64,000 nt of DNA from Oscarella lobularis (GCF_947507565.1 NC_089176.1:1178001-1242000); one strand, 5' to 3'. Shown: positions 19,070 through 32,250, numbered from the stretch's first letter. Made by a program: numbers and translations. Notes: generated by a model not told the origin, from the sequence alone.

Positions 19070-19093
19070 GAGATTATAGACAAAGGAAACGGC

Positions 19094-19099
19094 TTTATT
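19094..19099 (-). terminator. Poly(A) signal AATAAA of RPL3
   Basis: An AATAAA hexamer on the minus strand lies 36 bp past the RPL3 stop. It falls within the narrow convergent gap with TANGO6, whose stop is at 19069. Confidence 0.6.
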
Positions 19100-19134
19100 T
19101 AATCAGCACAATTTCGCGAGCAACGTGCACCAAC

Positions 19135-20982
<1,848 letters not shown>

Positions 20983-20995
20983 TTAAATCGACCAA

Positions 20996-21816
20996 TTATT
21001 TTTCTTTTAGAAGTGTCGAGAGATAAACAATGTTTTCACTTTCTTCTGGAACCCAAGAGGTAGGAGTCAAATTAACGGAATCTCCTAATTCCTTCTGCAG
21101 CTTCTTCTGCACTTTTTTCAGCTCTCCGTCAACCTTTACTTTCAATCGATTTAACTTTCGTATGTAAAACCAGCGTTTTAGAGTAATAAAGAGCATGATC
21201 AAACCCGCTAAAAAGACTAAAGGTGATACCTAAATATGCCTTGAGCTATTTGTGGAATGCTTAAAATATTCTTATCTGGTGTACAGTTAGGAGAACAATG
21301 AATTTTGCTGTCTCTCCAGTTTGGCTCGATTCTTCAATTTTTTCTGTGCAATACGCTAGTATAGTCGACTTTTTTGACATACGATTGCGCCATCCAGGAT
21401 TGCATTCACATCCTTGCACTGCTGGAACACCGTTATGACACTTCCAGTTTACAACATAATACCTAAGTCCCTGTAAAATAGCTCAGTGATGCAGATTTGA
21501 CTCGGAGCTATTCGCCTAAACGTACGCTTTGTGTGTAGTGTACGGTTAACGTCTGCTCATCTGCTGCCGAGGTCTCATCAGGATCAGAAGCTCGCTTGCG
21601 ATTGTCAGTTGAATCTGTTGCTTTCTCTCTACTGTACGTCACTCATAGACTACTGTACGTTTCAAAAAGGTGCCTACATACCCAGGTGTGTCAGCATCAT
21701 TTGCTTTCGTCAAAGGAAATTGAGATCAGATTGAACAACAAACACGTGTCAGTACCTCTGCAATACAGATCTGCTGTGGCAAGAAGAACCACGACGAGAT
21801 AACTCTTGCAAGGCAT
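20996..21816 (-). CDS. Small type I membrane protein with cysteine-rich ectodomain
   Basis: Exon 1 starts MPCKSYLVVVLLATADLYC, a clear signal peptide, with donor AG|GTACTG. Exon 2 encodes a hydrophilic Asp/Thr-rich stretch. Exon 3 encodes WKCHNGVPAVQGCECNPGW, an EGF-like knot half. The last exon has a hydrophobic membrane span (LVFLAGLIMLFITL) followed by a basic coiled-coil tail ending STLLKEK. The total is roughly 180 residues. I do not recognise an orthologue. It is read in the same direction as RPL3 and the next gene to the right, which is also a single-pass membrane protein with cysteine-rich modules. Confidence 0.6.
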
Positions 21817-21931
21817 GCCTTTAGTCAATTGTGACGTCACAGGGCTAAAAAGAAAACTAACGATAGATTACACAGCTCCGGTTCACAAAAACATTTTCCC
21901 TTCAAAAGTAACAAAATAATGACAATCAATC

Positions 21932-23587
21932 CTAAAAGTGAGTTTCGTCTTCCTTTATCTTCTGCTGAAGCTCCTCCTCCGTCAATTGGCCGCCATCCTT
22001 TTCAATCTCTTCCGCTCGTTCAGGCTATAAACACATAACATGTAGCACGCGATAATCTTTACAAATGCATACGTTATTCTCTTGAAATCGAGTGAGAACA
22101 TGCTCCGACCAGGTCAGCAACTGCAGCCCATCAGACGGCATTTTTATCGACTTGGGCTTCTTATTGAGAAGAAAGAGAAGACGAGTCAGATCTTTCATGA
22201 CCTTTCTACGCAAAGCAATACATTCTCACGACTTGGGCAGAGAGCAAAAGGTGCACGTAAGACTTACTTGCATTGCTTAGCGCCTTCGGAGTCTGGAGAC
22301 AAGGTCTTCATCTTTCTTCTCATGTCGTTCAGGATGGCCAAAAACGCCGACGCCTTGTCTCTCAGTTTCGCTAAGTGGCCCAGGAACTCTTCCAGCTGCC
22401 ACTCCTCGGGATCATCTCCGACTAAAAAGAGGGACAATTGTGACTAGATCAAGACGTCTTTATCTCTATTACCGTATCCTTTATTGACTCGAGCTTCGAG
22501 GTCCTTTGAAATCTAATCAATCGATATCAGACCAGACCTTGTTCCTCTGAGTCGAAACAAGTAGCGTACCCTTTTGGATTCTCGCTTCGTCTCCTCCGTT
22601 GTTTCTGGCCTTCTCTGCCGCATGTTTACAGCACTGTCTGGTACAGCAGGATCATTAACAGCCCAAAAACCCCTAGAAAGTACCAAGTACGTAGGAGAAC
22701 TAGACTATTTTTTCATTGATCACCTCGATCTTCTTTTCAATCGCAACACAACGACCAACGTAATAGCGAGAGCAATAATAACAACGACAATGACACAGAT
22801 AATAATAACGTAAGTCGTTGAAAAACCGCCACCGCCGCCTATTATTAATTAATTAATTAAATCAATTTACCACTACGCTGACGACAGTCGACATACTAGT
22901 CTCCTCGCAAATTCGTCCTAGGAACCTTTCGCCGGAGACGACAAATGTTGCAGTGCCCGACGAGCAATCGTCGATACATTCGCCATTTGGGGGAGTCACG
23001 TACAAACCAGACAAACATCTAAAAGAAAGTATGCCAGGAGTAAAATCGAGGCCTCATAACAGTAAGCTGACACGTCAGCGAAAAATTTACTTTTTTTCAC
23101 ACATGGGTACTGTAAAAAAATAGATTTACCTCAAACATGTCGTTCCTTCACATTTTACGCAGTCCCGTTGCCCAGTGTGACAACTGGTATCCAGTACTAC
23201 AAAATTTAGTCTTTCTTTCTCTCGAAACGGTCAAACTGGTCTATGTTTTACGTTCGCAATCGGTCCCCGTAAGACTGCCATAATTCTCGATGCATTTGCA
23301 GGTCGACGACGTGCAAGTGCTTTGTCTTCCGCACGTCGCGTTTGAAGAGCATTGAGCTAGCAAAGAGAAAACAATCGCACGTGGGAGATATTCTCCATTG
23401 AGCGGGCTCCGCCCACTTCGCGTCGTAGCGACTCGCTCGGCGCAAGGCGTCGTTTGCGGAACGGTTGCGTCTATTCGGTGCCTTCGAGCGCATTCTTACT
23501 CGTCTGTACGGCTCCTGCGGCCAAGTGGGCGTAATCGCCCGCAAGCAAGACAGCAGCAATAAATGTCGGCCATAGTCGTTGCGCCAT
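21932..23587 (-). CDS. Single-pass membrane protein with EGF-like and furin-like cysteine repeats
   Basis: Exon 1 encodes MAQRLWPTFIAAVLLAG, a signal peptide, with donor GTAAGA. The next exon has an EGF-like domain (QCSSNATC ... CTSSTCKC ... TDCER). Then comes a furin-like repeat (CVKCEGTTCLRC, GLYVTPPNGECIDDC). A membrane helix (VIIICVIVVVIIALAITLVV) lies at 22740-22810. The cytoplasmic part includes DDPEEWQLEEFLGHL and KVMKDLTRLLFLLNKKPKS and ends ETHF followed by TAG. The design resembles a small receptor or sorting protein. No named family is recognised. Confidence 0.6.
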
Positions 23588-23752
23588 CAACTTTTCGCTT
23601 CAACTGCAGCTGTGCTCACAGCGCGTCCACTGGTGTAGTCAAGAGACAAGCAGCTACTAGCACGCTATTCAAGTTAGTTATATATCTATTGGCTTATTAA
23701 TTTTTTGAAGACTTTGAATGAAGCCAGCCGTAGAAAAATTTAAACCTTCTCC

Positions 23753-25968
23753 CTAAATGTGTTCTAAAGGCCGAATGTTTAGAAGACGTAGAAAGTGTTC
23801 CAGAATCTGAAAGAAATCGAATTTGTAGGAAGTACTACAAAAACCTAATACTATTTACCATACGAACGCTGATTATGAGATGAAGACGAGCGTGCATCAA
23901 CGGCCGCAAATGAGGTTTATCGGCCTGAATATAATCAAAAATTGTGCTTAGATAATTCCAACTAAATTCAAGCCTACACTTAGAATACGAACTCTTCCGT
24001 AGTAGGAACTGAACTTCTGGACCATTGCAAAGGCATACAAAGACACCTGAGAAAAGTTCTGCCGCCTATTACATTTCCTTATTTATTTTTTCCTGACTTT
24101 GTTCAGCTGCAGTGATAAACTTGTGGCTTGTGAGACTAAGTTTTTTTCTAAGTTTTTTTCTACGTCTTTGACAGCCAAGTGATACTGACATAAGCCTCGG
24201 AAAAGAATATCCCATTCTCCCTATAAAAACTCGAAATTGTGGCAATCACGCGTTTGCCTTTTTATTACGTCATCAAGAAGCAAAGTGAAGTCCGCCTGAG
24301 AAACCTCGCCAAGAGGCTCATAAATTTCTAAAAAAAATTATTTACGCATTATCTGATCTTTACATTAAGACGGTACCTTTTTTCACTGCAGTACTGAAGT
24401 TTTCCAACAATGTACATAGTCTGGCATAGTTGTACACAATGAATGCACCGGCCCTATCCGCACTCGTGTCTGTACGCTTTTCAGAATCCAACCTTACTTT
24501 GACCTTGAAGAAGTACCGGTACTTACTAAACGTTTACACTACCACACTTGATTTCTTACCGGAGCTTCAATGCTCTTGGAAATGAAATCGTATTTAATGG
24601 TAGCTGACGTAAGCGTACGGATGATGTTCTTAGCAGAAACGTCTAAAAGGCTAACGTTAGTATAGAGATTTGAACAGACTTGTTTTACTTTCAGTACTTT
24701 CACCATATTTTGTAGCAGACGCCTCCTCAAACTGGCGTTCTCTGGTTCTAGTAAAGACGATCATTGTCTTATACAAGAGCGGACTCAAGTAAATTGACCT
24801 GCAAAGTTCACTAATTGAAATGTCTTTCCCATCAGGGAAAGATACGCCTCCGTGGAAAACGAACTGCTATATAAAACAAAATCGCCTCCTTTATGGTAGT
24901 AGAAAACGCTATTCGGTTTACCTGGTGTCTTGCAGCAGAGTTCTTTGAAAACATCTTCCACAATAAACTGGTTTTTTCAACGGTAATTTTACATTTCTCA
25001 GGCGCCAAATGAATAAGAGACTCGGTTGAGTCAGAATCAAATAAATTCTCCAACAAAGTGACATTTAAAACGAGATCACTTAGTTTCCCATTGGCACAGA
25101 GAGTAACCTCTCGAATGCTTTTATCATAGCCTCCATCCTGAAAATCTAAATCACACGCTCAAAACGACATAGTGTACGCATCTCATACAGGATTTTCTTT
25201 CTTCACATAATCGCCTAAGTTAACAGTAGTCTCATTTTGATCTGAATCCACTGCCATTGAGCAGAAGCCACACGACACAATCTTTTTCAAAATTGCTCTA
25301 GTGAAGTGATCGTCTTTCTGAGGTGAAGGAAATTTCACTAGACGATCAGGCATACAATCGAGTCTCTTCGACCAGTTGTCAAAGTCGTCCAAGCAGTCAC
25401 AGTCGACTCCAATTAGAGTGCATATCCATCTAGAGGCAAGTATCCAACTGTCTTACTGTACAGTTAGCGTGTGTGACATAGTCTACCCCAATGATTGGCA
25501 TATGTTTCTTATGTGCTTTCCTATTATCATTGTTCGGAGACACTCGAGAGGAAACCGTCCATCTTCTCTTTCTTTCCAACGAACGCTCCAGGCTACAATT
25601 GCTATCTTTCTGGTCTTGTGCTCCAATGAGCCGCAAAAGAACCTCTCGGACTCGATGGCTGATTGCACCACTTCGGAGAAGAGCTGCGATCTTTCGAGTT
25701 CGATTTTCACGTTGCCGTCTGAATCTACGATGGCTGCACGAATAAAGCAGCCACGTTTTACACCCGGTCGATTCAGTTCTGACAAGAGCGAATCTAAGAA
25801 CGGTATCTAAAGTGGATGCGAGCCGGTGGAAGGACAACCTGGGCCGTTTCTTATCGAAGAGTGGCAGATAATGAAGTCAGTTTGGTTTCCAAGCTTGCAA
25901 ATTCTTAACAGACGTCTGGAATAGCCGGCAGCCTCTACAGCGTCTTCGATTCGCGTCAAGGTCGCCAT
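23753..25968 (-). CDS. DALRD3: DALRD3, DALR anticodon-binding domain protein
   Basis: This is a many-exon gene. The N-terminal part has IELERSQLFSEVVQSAI and a following strand-rich block aligned with human DALRD3. Central exons include CDCLDDFDNWSKRLD and LTSATIKYDFISKSI, which matches the human ATIKFEMLS. A DALR-type helix follows (ADRAGAFIVYNYARLCTLLE, near 24,420). Then come AMVQKFSSYYGRVRIL and PHLRPLMHARLHLI, and the last exon ends HFLRLLNIRPLEHI, matching human LGLPPLSHI. The family is related to the arginyl-tRNA synthetase anticodon-binding domain. It helps METTL2 make 3-methylcytidine in certain arginine tRNAs. The start MATLTRIEDAVEAAGYS is at 25968, and the 5' part of the gene is partly copied at 28884-29100. 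Confidence 0.85.
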
Positions 25969-26122
25969 GTACAGTAGTACGCTATGTGGGCGTGGTGTTT
26001 TATACATTCGCAATTATTGGCAAATCAATGACTCACAATCACCCACTGACACCGTTCAGACTTACACCTAATTGACATTCACACTGATCAACGTACTGAT
26101 AGAATGTTGGAAATTGTCCGGA

Positions 26123-27328
26123 TCATGCACACTCACCATCGTCCGTCACCTTTTTCACCTTCCAAACAACTTTCAAACCAGCTCGTTCTTCTTCGTCTTC
26201 TATTGCGTCAGAAGCAACCGATGGTCCTTTTCCACGAAGATCTTTCATGACCATAGTCTCTCCGTAGTAGAGAAGCGTCTGTTGGTTTTCATTGGCAGTT
26301 GTGTGCCCTAGAAGGGTTTTCCACATTTCAATTCCCGTGTCTAGACTGCTAGACTCTAAGTCGGCTCTAGAGTGCACCCAAGCTGGGCACTTTGTTCTCG
26401 GATCACCAGGCCCTTCGTGAAAGCTTTCATTTACCTTACCCAAGAAAGGGATTCTCTCCTTAGGACACAGAGGAGATGCATCCAATTCTCCTTTTTCTCC
26501 AACGTCGACTCGATACTGAGATACCCACTCAAAGCAAAACTCCGGATAATAGAAATCGCAGTTAGGATCATAGATGACCAACCACGTACGATATGGTGCA
26601 AATTTTTCCATGTAGTCTAGCGACGTTTCATCATTTTTTTTGTAAGGTATATGTTTACCTAGAGCTTTATTGGCTGCTGAAATCACGTCGGAATCCCACG
26701 TGCGGGAAAGATAGGCACTGTCAATTGGACTGTCGAAGAAAAACACATTCATTTGAAGCTCCATATTCTTTTTTAGTTCAGACACGTCGCAAGTTTTGTA
26801 GCAGTATTTGGTGCAATAAGCAGGCGTTTCTTTGCTGGAATGGTCTTTGTCACTGTCGACGACATTTTTTGGCACAGTGGTTCGAACGCTAAAACCAGCA
26901 TCGTCAGAAGAAATTGGTTTATAGTATCGAGCTAAATAGAGGTCCAGCATTTCTTGAATAATCATCACCTTCAGCGGTTCTTTGCATTGAGCCAGTTCTT
27001 TGAGCTTTGACTCGACCGGCTTAACAACAATGGAGAATACAGCCACAATGCCTTTGTCGGCGACTTTTAGAATGTTTTTGTCGCGTCTGTTGAGAGACAG
27101 CTCTTCGGCATTGCGAATGATAACTGTCGGTCCAGTGTCAGCTGCTTCTCCTGAAGGACAGGGCTTTGCGTCTGTGTCATCCGCATCCAAGTCGATTCTT
27201 CTTTCCAAAACTTCGTCCCACGTAGAGAATTTCAAATTTGTTTTATCTGGAAAGTGGCGAACGATGACGGACTCCAGGTGGTCGATGGCGACCAATTCAA
27301 CTTTGAAGTTGGCGGCTCCTTGACTCAT
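26123..27328 (-). CDS. Unrecognised ~400-residue protein (paralogue A1)
   Basis: This is a long exon encoding 401 codons from MSQGAANFKVELVAIDHL. It is acidic overall, with a Cys cluster (YCTKYCYKTCDVSELKK) and a conserved block FAPYRTWLVIYDPNCDFYYP followed by FCFEWVSQYR. There is no signal peptide or membrane span, so it is probably intracellular. At the 3' end both paralogues carry a splice donor after GATG (GTGAGT here, GTAAGT in the copy at 30562). The true C-terminus therefore probably lies in a further exon, and the ORF end given is only the read-through stop. I know of no family for it. It lies directly downstream of the EMI-TSP1 gene in both units. Confidence 0.6.
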   Translation of the reverse strand: MSQGAANFKVELVAIDHLESVIVRHFPDKTNLKFSTWDEVLERRIDLDADDTDAKPCPSGEAADTGPTVIIRNAEELSLNRRDKNILKVADKGIVAVFSIVVKPVESKLKELAQCKEPLKVMIIQEMLDLYLARYYKPISSDDAGFSVRTTVPKNVVDSDKDHSSKETPAYCTKYCYKTCDVSELKKNMELQMNVFFFDSPIDSAYLSRTWDSDVISAANKALGKHIPYKKNDETSLDYMEKFAPYRTWLVIYDPNCDFYYPEFCFEWVSQYRVDVGEKGELDASPLCPKERIPFLGKVNESFHEGPGDPRTKCPAWVHSRADLESSSLDTGIEMWKTLLGHTTANENQQTLLYYGETMVMKDLRGKGPSVASDAIEDEEERAGLKVVWKVKKVTDDGECA

Positions 27329-27755
27329 ATTCGTTCTATGGGCAATGAAAAGTGAGCAGAGAGAGCAAAGAGTGTTCTATATGTACTGGAACTGCATGGG
27401 GAGGGTGTAATATCTCCCCAGATCACTTTCAAGGAGCGGAGCGTGGGAGGTTGGGAATCCCCAAACAACGACAACAACCATACAATCTTATTGCACATAT
27501 AAGTTGTTTCTACTAACTCTGTTGGAATCAAACTGGACTGAGGAGAACAGACGTTTTTGTTGATATAGACATCAACAGAAAAAAGAACCTGTGCTAAGAA
27601 TACCCACTTTCATTTTAACACACTCTCACGTTGACGAAAATCAAAAACTAACCTACTCGTCTCCTTTCAAGTTAAACAAAAAGAAACTTTCATTTTTGAT
27701 AATAGCTAAATATAGACATCTAAGACTGACACAAACGACGCGTACACAATGCCAA
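27329..27755. other. Spacer between paired genes of duplicate unit 1
   Basis: This 427-bp spacer is strongly conserved with 31813-32250 in unit 2. A G/A-rich stretch (GGAGCGGAGCGTGGGAGG, near 27434) and CTCACGTTGAC are present in both. It likely holds the promoter of the unknown gene and the 3' UTR of the EMI-TSP1 gene. Confidence 0.5.
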
Positions 27756-28840
27756 TCAAACATCAGAGGACTCAAGGCTGACAAACGTGTCGACAAGATC
27801 TTTCTCACCTTCTGTCAAGGGTATCTTCTTTTTTGTCTTTGACTCGGACAGCTTTGCAGCAAATTCTCGCTCATCAGATCTGAAAAGATCCATTGATCGG
27901 ATAATCAAAGGCATCATGACAAACTTGCCTTTTTGATTGGAATGCCCACTTCAATGTAACCACAGTAAGGACGAGACCCAAGATAGCTACGCATATTATT
28001 GCTACACTCTTCAGCATCGTATTTTCAGGCACTTTTATGAGTACAGTAGTAGAATCTAGTATATAGAAAATGACCACTATAATAAATGATTTGATCAAAA
28101 GACGTACTACTGCCAGTGCCAGTGACTTTTGAGACAGGACAGGGTTGAACGTTGCACATGCGTTGATCTTCAGCCTGCCCAGCGCACTCTCTCCCTCCGT
28201 GACGCAAACCCTCACATTCTCGAAATCGGTACGATTCGCCGCTGCTGCATGACTCTGAACAGTTTGACCAAGTTGACCATTCCATCCACGCGTTCCATTG
28301 ACTAAAACCCAATTAATTAACGACTCTTACTAAAATATTTCCAGTCTACAAAGTACCTGGACACGGTCTTTCCGTACAATTCGTCTTTTCTTCAGCCGAC
28401 CCAACGCAGTTCTTTCCTCCGTTCTGCGGAGAAGGATTGCTGCAGTGACGCTGACGTGATGTCGTCCCTTCGCCACAACTGGCGCTGCAAGTTGACCATG
28501 GACCAAAACTTGACCATCCACCATTTACTGAAAGATACACAAGAAAAATGTAAAAGCAATGTAGAATGAGCACACGACTCACAAACGCATTTTCCCTTTG
28601 TTTGAGTCCAGCCTGAGCAGCAATCAGACACTTGTCTATAGTCTCGCCTGTAGACAGTCGTTTGCCTATTCGCAAGTCGATATCTATGTATGTATGTACG
28701 TACACAGTTTTAAAACACTAATAGGATGGAGAAAAATCGGCTCACATCGTCTTGGTGCATTTCGACCATCCCCAAAATCCGCAACTCGTTTTTGGTATAA
28801 ACTGCTTGCGAATAATGCACGGTAGTTTGGTACGGAGCAT
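27756..28840 (-). CDS. EMI-TSP1-TSP1 transmembrane protein (copy 1)
   Basis: Exons read from high to low coordinates are: MLRTKLPCIIRKQF with CGFWGWSKC; an EMI-like end (RQTTVYRRDYRQVSDCCSGW); a thrombospondin-1 repeat (GGWSSFGPWSTCSASCGEGT ... CTERPCPG); and a second TSP1 repeat (WMEWSTWSNCSESCSSGES ... CNVQPCP). Then come a membrane helix (SVAIICVAILGLVLTVVTL) and a short cytoplasmic tail ending LVDTFVSLESSDV with TGA. Both TSP1 repeats keep the WxxW and CSxxC signatures used for C- and O-mannosylation/fucosylation. The protein should be an adhesion or receptor protein. The first residues are only weakly signal-like, so an upstream exon may be missing. Confidence 0.75.
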
Positions 28841-28883
28841 CCTACCAAAGCTATGACCTAATGTGCTCCTCCTCACTGTAGTC

Positions 28884-29108
28884 ATTCAGTTCTGACAAGA
28901 GCAAATCTAAGAACGTATCTAAAGTGGATGCGAGCTCCGGTGAAAGGACAACCAACCTGAGCCGTTTCTTATCGAAGAACGGCAGATGATGAAGTCGGTT
29001 TGGCCTCCCGACTTGACAGATGTCTGGAATAGCCGGCAGCCTCTACAGCGTCTTCGATTTGCCTCGTCAGTCTTTCCATTTACTAGACTACACCGACACC
29101 GACTACAG
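28884..29108 (-). pseudogene. Duplicated DALRD3 5' fragment
   Basis: About 190 bp match the DALRD3 first exon and following intron (25773-25968), including the IIC.SSIRNG region. The start codon region is altered and there is no downstream DALRD3 body, so this is a by-product of the tandem duplication. The foldback element sits immediately to its right. Confidence 0.8.
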
Positions 29109-29110
29109 TA

Positions 29111-30408
29111 GGGTAAGTGAAGGTAAATCCCGGACACAATGGCAACTTCCCGGAAGACCGACTACTGCGCTCAGATTACAGCATTTTTGCAAACGGCTTG
29201 ATGATGCACTGAATCGCAAGGTTATTAGCTTTCGATCGAGCCATGGCCGAGCGGCGTCCGTCGTGTAGTTATCGAGATATGCTCACTTGAATCCGGTAGT
29301 GCAAATCACGTGAGTTCGAATTAGTGCAGGTAAATAACCGGACACGCTATATCTTCGCGAGAACAGCATCAAAAAATGTACTTCAACCTTTTTCCGGGGC
29401 AAAATTTATCGCTAATTCCAATGGTGCAAGTCGTTTTAGCGTAAAAGCAGCGATTACGGCGATATGCCGTTTTTTTCCACAGGCACTTTTTCAAACAAAC
29501 CGAAGCCGTATCCACAAGCCTCTTACCTAATAACCTTTTGCTTCATATTTAACAACTTTTGAAGCATTTTGAGATCTTTTATAGGCATAATAAACAGAAA
29601 AAAAAGGGAAAATGATGAGAACGACCTCCCACTTTTCAAAACATTAGAATAAAGCTTTACCTATTGATAAAAAAGCGTCAAAGTGCTACTTAGAGTCAAT
29701 GGAGAGTGCTCATAGTGATACAATAGGTGCTCTACTAGACTAGCAAGAACAGTGGTTGGCAAAAAAGTTTTGCGGTTCAACCAGGGCCTGCTTCTGGATC
29801 TGGCATTTACTGATATTTCTAAGCACCGGAAAGCACACTCAGACGTTTTCAGTACAGAGTTGCCGTGTAAGACTATGAATGAGCTGCTGGTTTCATGCAG
29901 TCATCATTTCTCTTCGTTTGCTGGGTGTAATGCCTATAAAAAGACTTCAAAATGCTTGAAAAGTCGTTAAATATGAAGCAAAAGGTTATTAGGTAAGAGG
30001 CTTGTGGATACGGCTTCGGTTTGTTTGAAAAAGTGCCTGTGGAAAAAACGGCATATCGCCGTAATCGCTGCTTTTACGCTAAAACGACTTGCACCATTGG
30101 AATTAGCGATAAATTTTGCCCCGGAAAAAGGTCGAAGTACATTTTTTGATGCTGTTCTCGCGAAGATATAGCGTGTCCGGTTATTTACCTGCACTAATTC
30201 GAACTCACGTGATTTGCACTACCGGATTCAAGTGAGCATATCTCGATAACTACGCCACGGACGCCGCTCGGCCATGGCTCGATCGAAAGCTAATAACCTT
30301 GCGATTCAGTGCATCATCAAGCCGTTTGCAAAAATGCTGTAATCTGAGCGCAGTAGGTCGGTCTTCCGGGAAGTTGCCATTGTGTCCGGGATTTACCTTC
30401 ACTTACCC
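29111..30408. mobile_element. Foldback-type DNA element with ~480-bp inverted arms and TA target duplication
   Basis: The arms at 29111-29590 and 29928-30408 are near-perfect reverse complements, beginning GGGTAAGTGAAGGTAAATCC. They surround a unique core of about 340 bp. The element is flanked by TA on each side (29109-29110 and 30409-30410). The paralogous site in unit 1 (near 25975-25990, ACAGTAGTACGCTATG) has no insertion, which confirms the borders. TA duplications are used by the Tc1/mariner superfamily. The core ORF (29752-29970) resembles nothing I know, so the element is probably non-autonomous. High arm identity suggests a recent insertion or arm homogenisation. Confidence 0.88.
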
Positions 30409-30561
30409 TACGCTATGGTGGTGGGCGTGGTGTTTCTGTTGTAATGCCTTCGCAATTCAAATGACTCACAATCATGCACTAACACCATTCAGGCTTACAC
30501 GTAATTCATTGACACGCACACTGATCAACGTTGAACCAGCTAAACTTTGAAATCGTCCGGA

Positions 30562-31812
30562 TCAGACGTACTTACCATCGTCCATCTTCTCTCTCACCTG
30601 CCAAACGACTTTTAAACCAGATCTTTCTTCTTCGTCTCCCAATGCGTCAGAGGCAACGGCTGGCCCGTCTCCATAGAATTCTTTCATGACCAAAGTTTCT
30701 CCGTAGTAGGCCGGAAAATGTTGGCTGTCATTGGCAATTTTGTGCTTTTCTGGAAGGGTTTTCCACACTGTGATGACTTCGTCTAAACTGGGGCCAGACT
30801 CCCAGTTAGCTCTGGGGTACACCAAAGCCGGGTGCAAGGTTCTCGGATCGCTGCTGTCGGACCCGGTTTGAAGAAACCTTTGGTCTACCTTTTCCAAAAA
30901 AGGAATGCTGTCCTTAGGACACAGAGTACTTGGATCAAATGTTCTGTTTTCTTTGACGTCAATTCGATACTGAGATACCCACTCAAAGCAGAACTGTGGA
31001 TAATAGAAGTCGCAGTTGGGATCATAGATGGCCAACCACGTGCGATAGGGTGCAAACTTTTCCACGTAATCTAGTGACATTTCATCTCCTGCTTTGTGAG
31101 GTATATTTTTATGTAGAGCCTTATTGGTTGCTGCAATCGTTTTGGCGTCCCACGTTTGGGAAAAAGAGGCCGCGTCAATGGGACTGTCGTAGAAGAACAC
31201 CGTCATAGAAAGCTCCTTATTCTTTCTTAGTTCAGACACGTCGCAAGTTTTATAGCAGTACTTGGTGCAATAAGCTGGCGTGTCGCTGCGATGATGTTTG
31301 TCACAGTCAATGGTGATATCATCTGGCATTTTGTGATCTTCGGTACCAAGGGTGGTTCGAACGCTAAAACCAGGATCGTCAGGGGACTCTGATTTATAGT
31401 GTCTAACCAGATAGAGATCAAGCATTTCTTGAATAATTAGCACCTTCAGTGGTTGTTCGCATTTAGCCAGTTCTTTCAACCTCGATTCGATAGGCGTAAC
31501 AACAATGCAAAATTGAGCCACTATGCCTTTATCGTTGATTGCCAATTTCTTTTCGTCAGGTGTGAGAGAGAGCTCTTCGGCATTGCGAATAATAACTACT
31601 GGCCCAGTGCCATGTTTTCCTTTGGAAGAGGGCTCGGCGTCTGTGTCATCCGCATGCAACTCGACTCTCTTTTCCACAACTTCATTCCACGTGGAGAATT
31701 TCGAGAGCTTATGTTTATCTGGAAATGGAAAGTACAAAGGCTGGACTTCTTGATCGCACAGATGGTCAATGGTGACCAATTCAACTTTGAGGTTGGCGGC
31801 TCCTTGACTCAT
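30562..31812 (-). CDS. Unrecognised ~400-residue protein (paralogue A2)
   Basis: This is the tandem paralogue of 26123-27328, starting MSQGAANLKVELVTIDHL, with a longer frame available to 31833. The two are about 75% identical by eye, with matching Cys cluster (YCTKYCYKTC) and FAPYRTWLAIYDPNCDFYYP block. The acidic DDTDAEP region and several loops vary. The open frame stops at 30562 just after a conserved splice donor (GATG|GTAAGT), so a last exon is probably missing from these coordinates. No known domain is recognised. Conservation of frame in both copies argues that both are functional. Confidence 0.6.
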   Translation of the reverse strand: MSQGAANLKVELVTIDHLCDQEVQPLYFPFPDKHKLSKFSTWNEVVEKRVELHADDTDAEPSSKGKHGTGPVVIIRNAEELSLTPDEKKLAINDKGIVAQFCIVVTPIESRLKELAKCEQPLKVLIIQEMLDLYLVRHYKSESPDDPGFSVRTTLGTEDHKMPDDITIDCDKHHRSDTPAYCTKYCYKTCDVSELRKNKELSMTVFFYDSPIDAASFSQTWDAKTIAATNKALHKNIPHKAGDEMSLDYVEKFAPYRTWLAIYDPNCDFYYPQFCFEWVSQYRIDVKENRTFDPSTLCPKDSIPFLEKVDQRFLQTGSDSSDPRTLHPALVYPRANWESGPSLDEVITVWKTLPEKHKIANDSQHFPAYYGETLVMKEFYGDGPAVASDALGDEEERSGLKVVWQVREKMDDGKYV

Positions 31813-32250
31813 ATTCGTTCTACGGGCGGGCAATGCAAAGTGAGCAGAGAGAGCAAAGAGTGCTCTATATGTACTGGAACTGCATGGGGAGGATGTAATC
31901 TCTCCCCCGGATCACTTTCAAGGAGCGGAGCGTGGGAGGTTGGGAATCCCCAAACAACAACTATAGTTGTTCCCTTCTACATTTAGCTCTGTTGGCATTT
32001 AGCTGGACCGAGGAGAACAGACGTTGTTGCTGATCTAGACATCAACAAAAAAAAAAGAACTTGTGCTACAGATCAGAACACCCACTTTCATTTTAACACA
32101 CTCTCACGTTGACTAAAATCAAAACTAACCTACTCGTCTCCTTTCAAGTTAAACAAAAAGAAACTTTCATTTTTGATAATCGCTAAATACATGCATCTAA
32201 ATTCGTATGATGCTGACAGACTGACACAAACGACGCGTACACAACGCCAA
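31813..32250. other. Spacer between paired genes of duplicate unit 2
   Basis: This 438-bp spacer is homologous to 27329-27755 and has the same G/A-rich block and conserved runs. There is no gene. Confidence 0.5.

Noticed and set aside
22848-22861. TTAATTAATTAA runs recurring in many introns and spacers (for example near 28311, 37368, 60428, 61423)
   Set aside because: They are widely scattered in AT-rich non-coding DNA without flanking structure, so most likely simple sequence.
29752-29970. A 72-codon ORF in the core of the foldback element
   Set aside because: No similarity to a transposase is visible and its length is within chance for AT-rich DNA.
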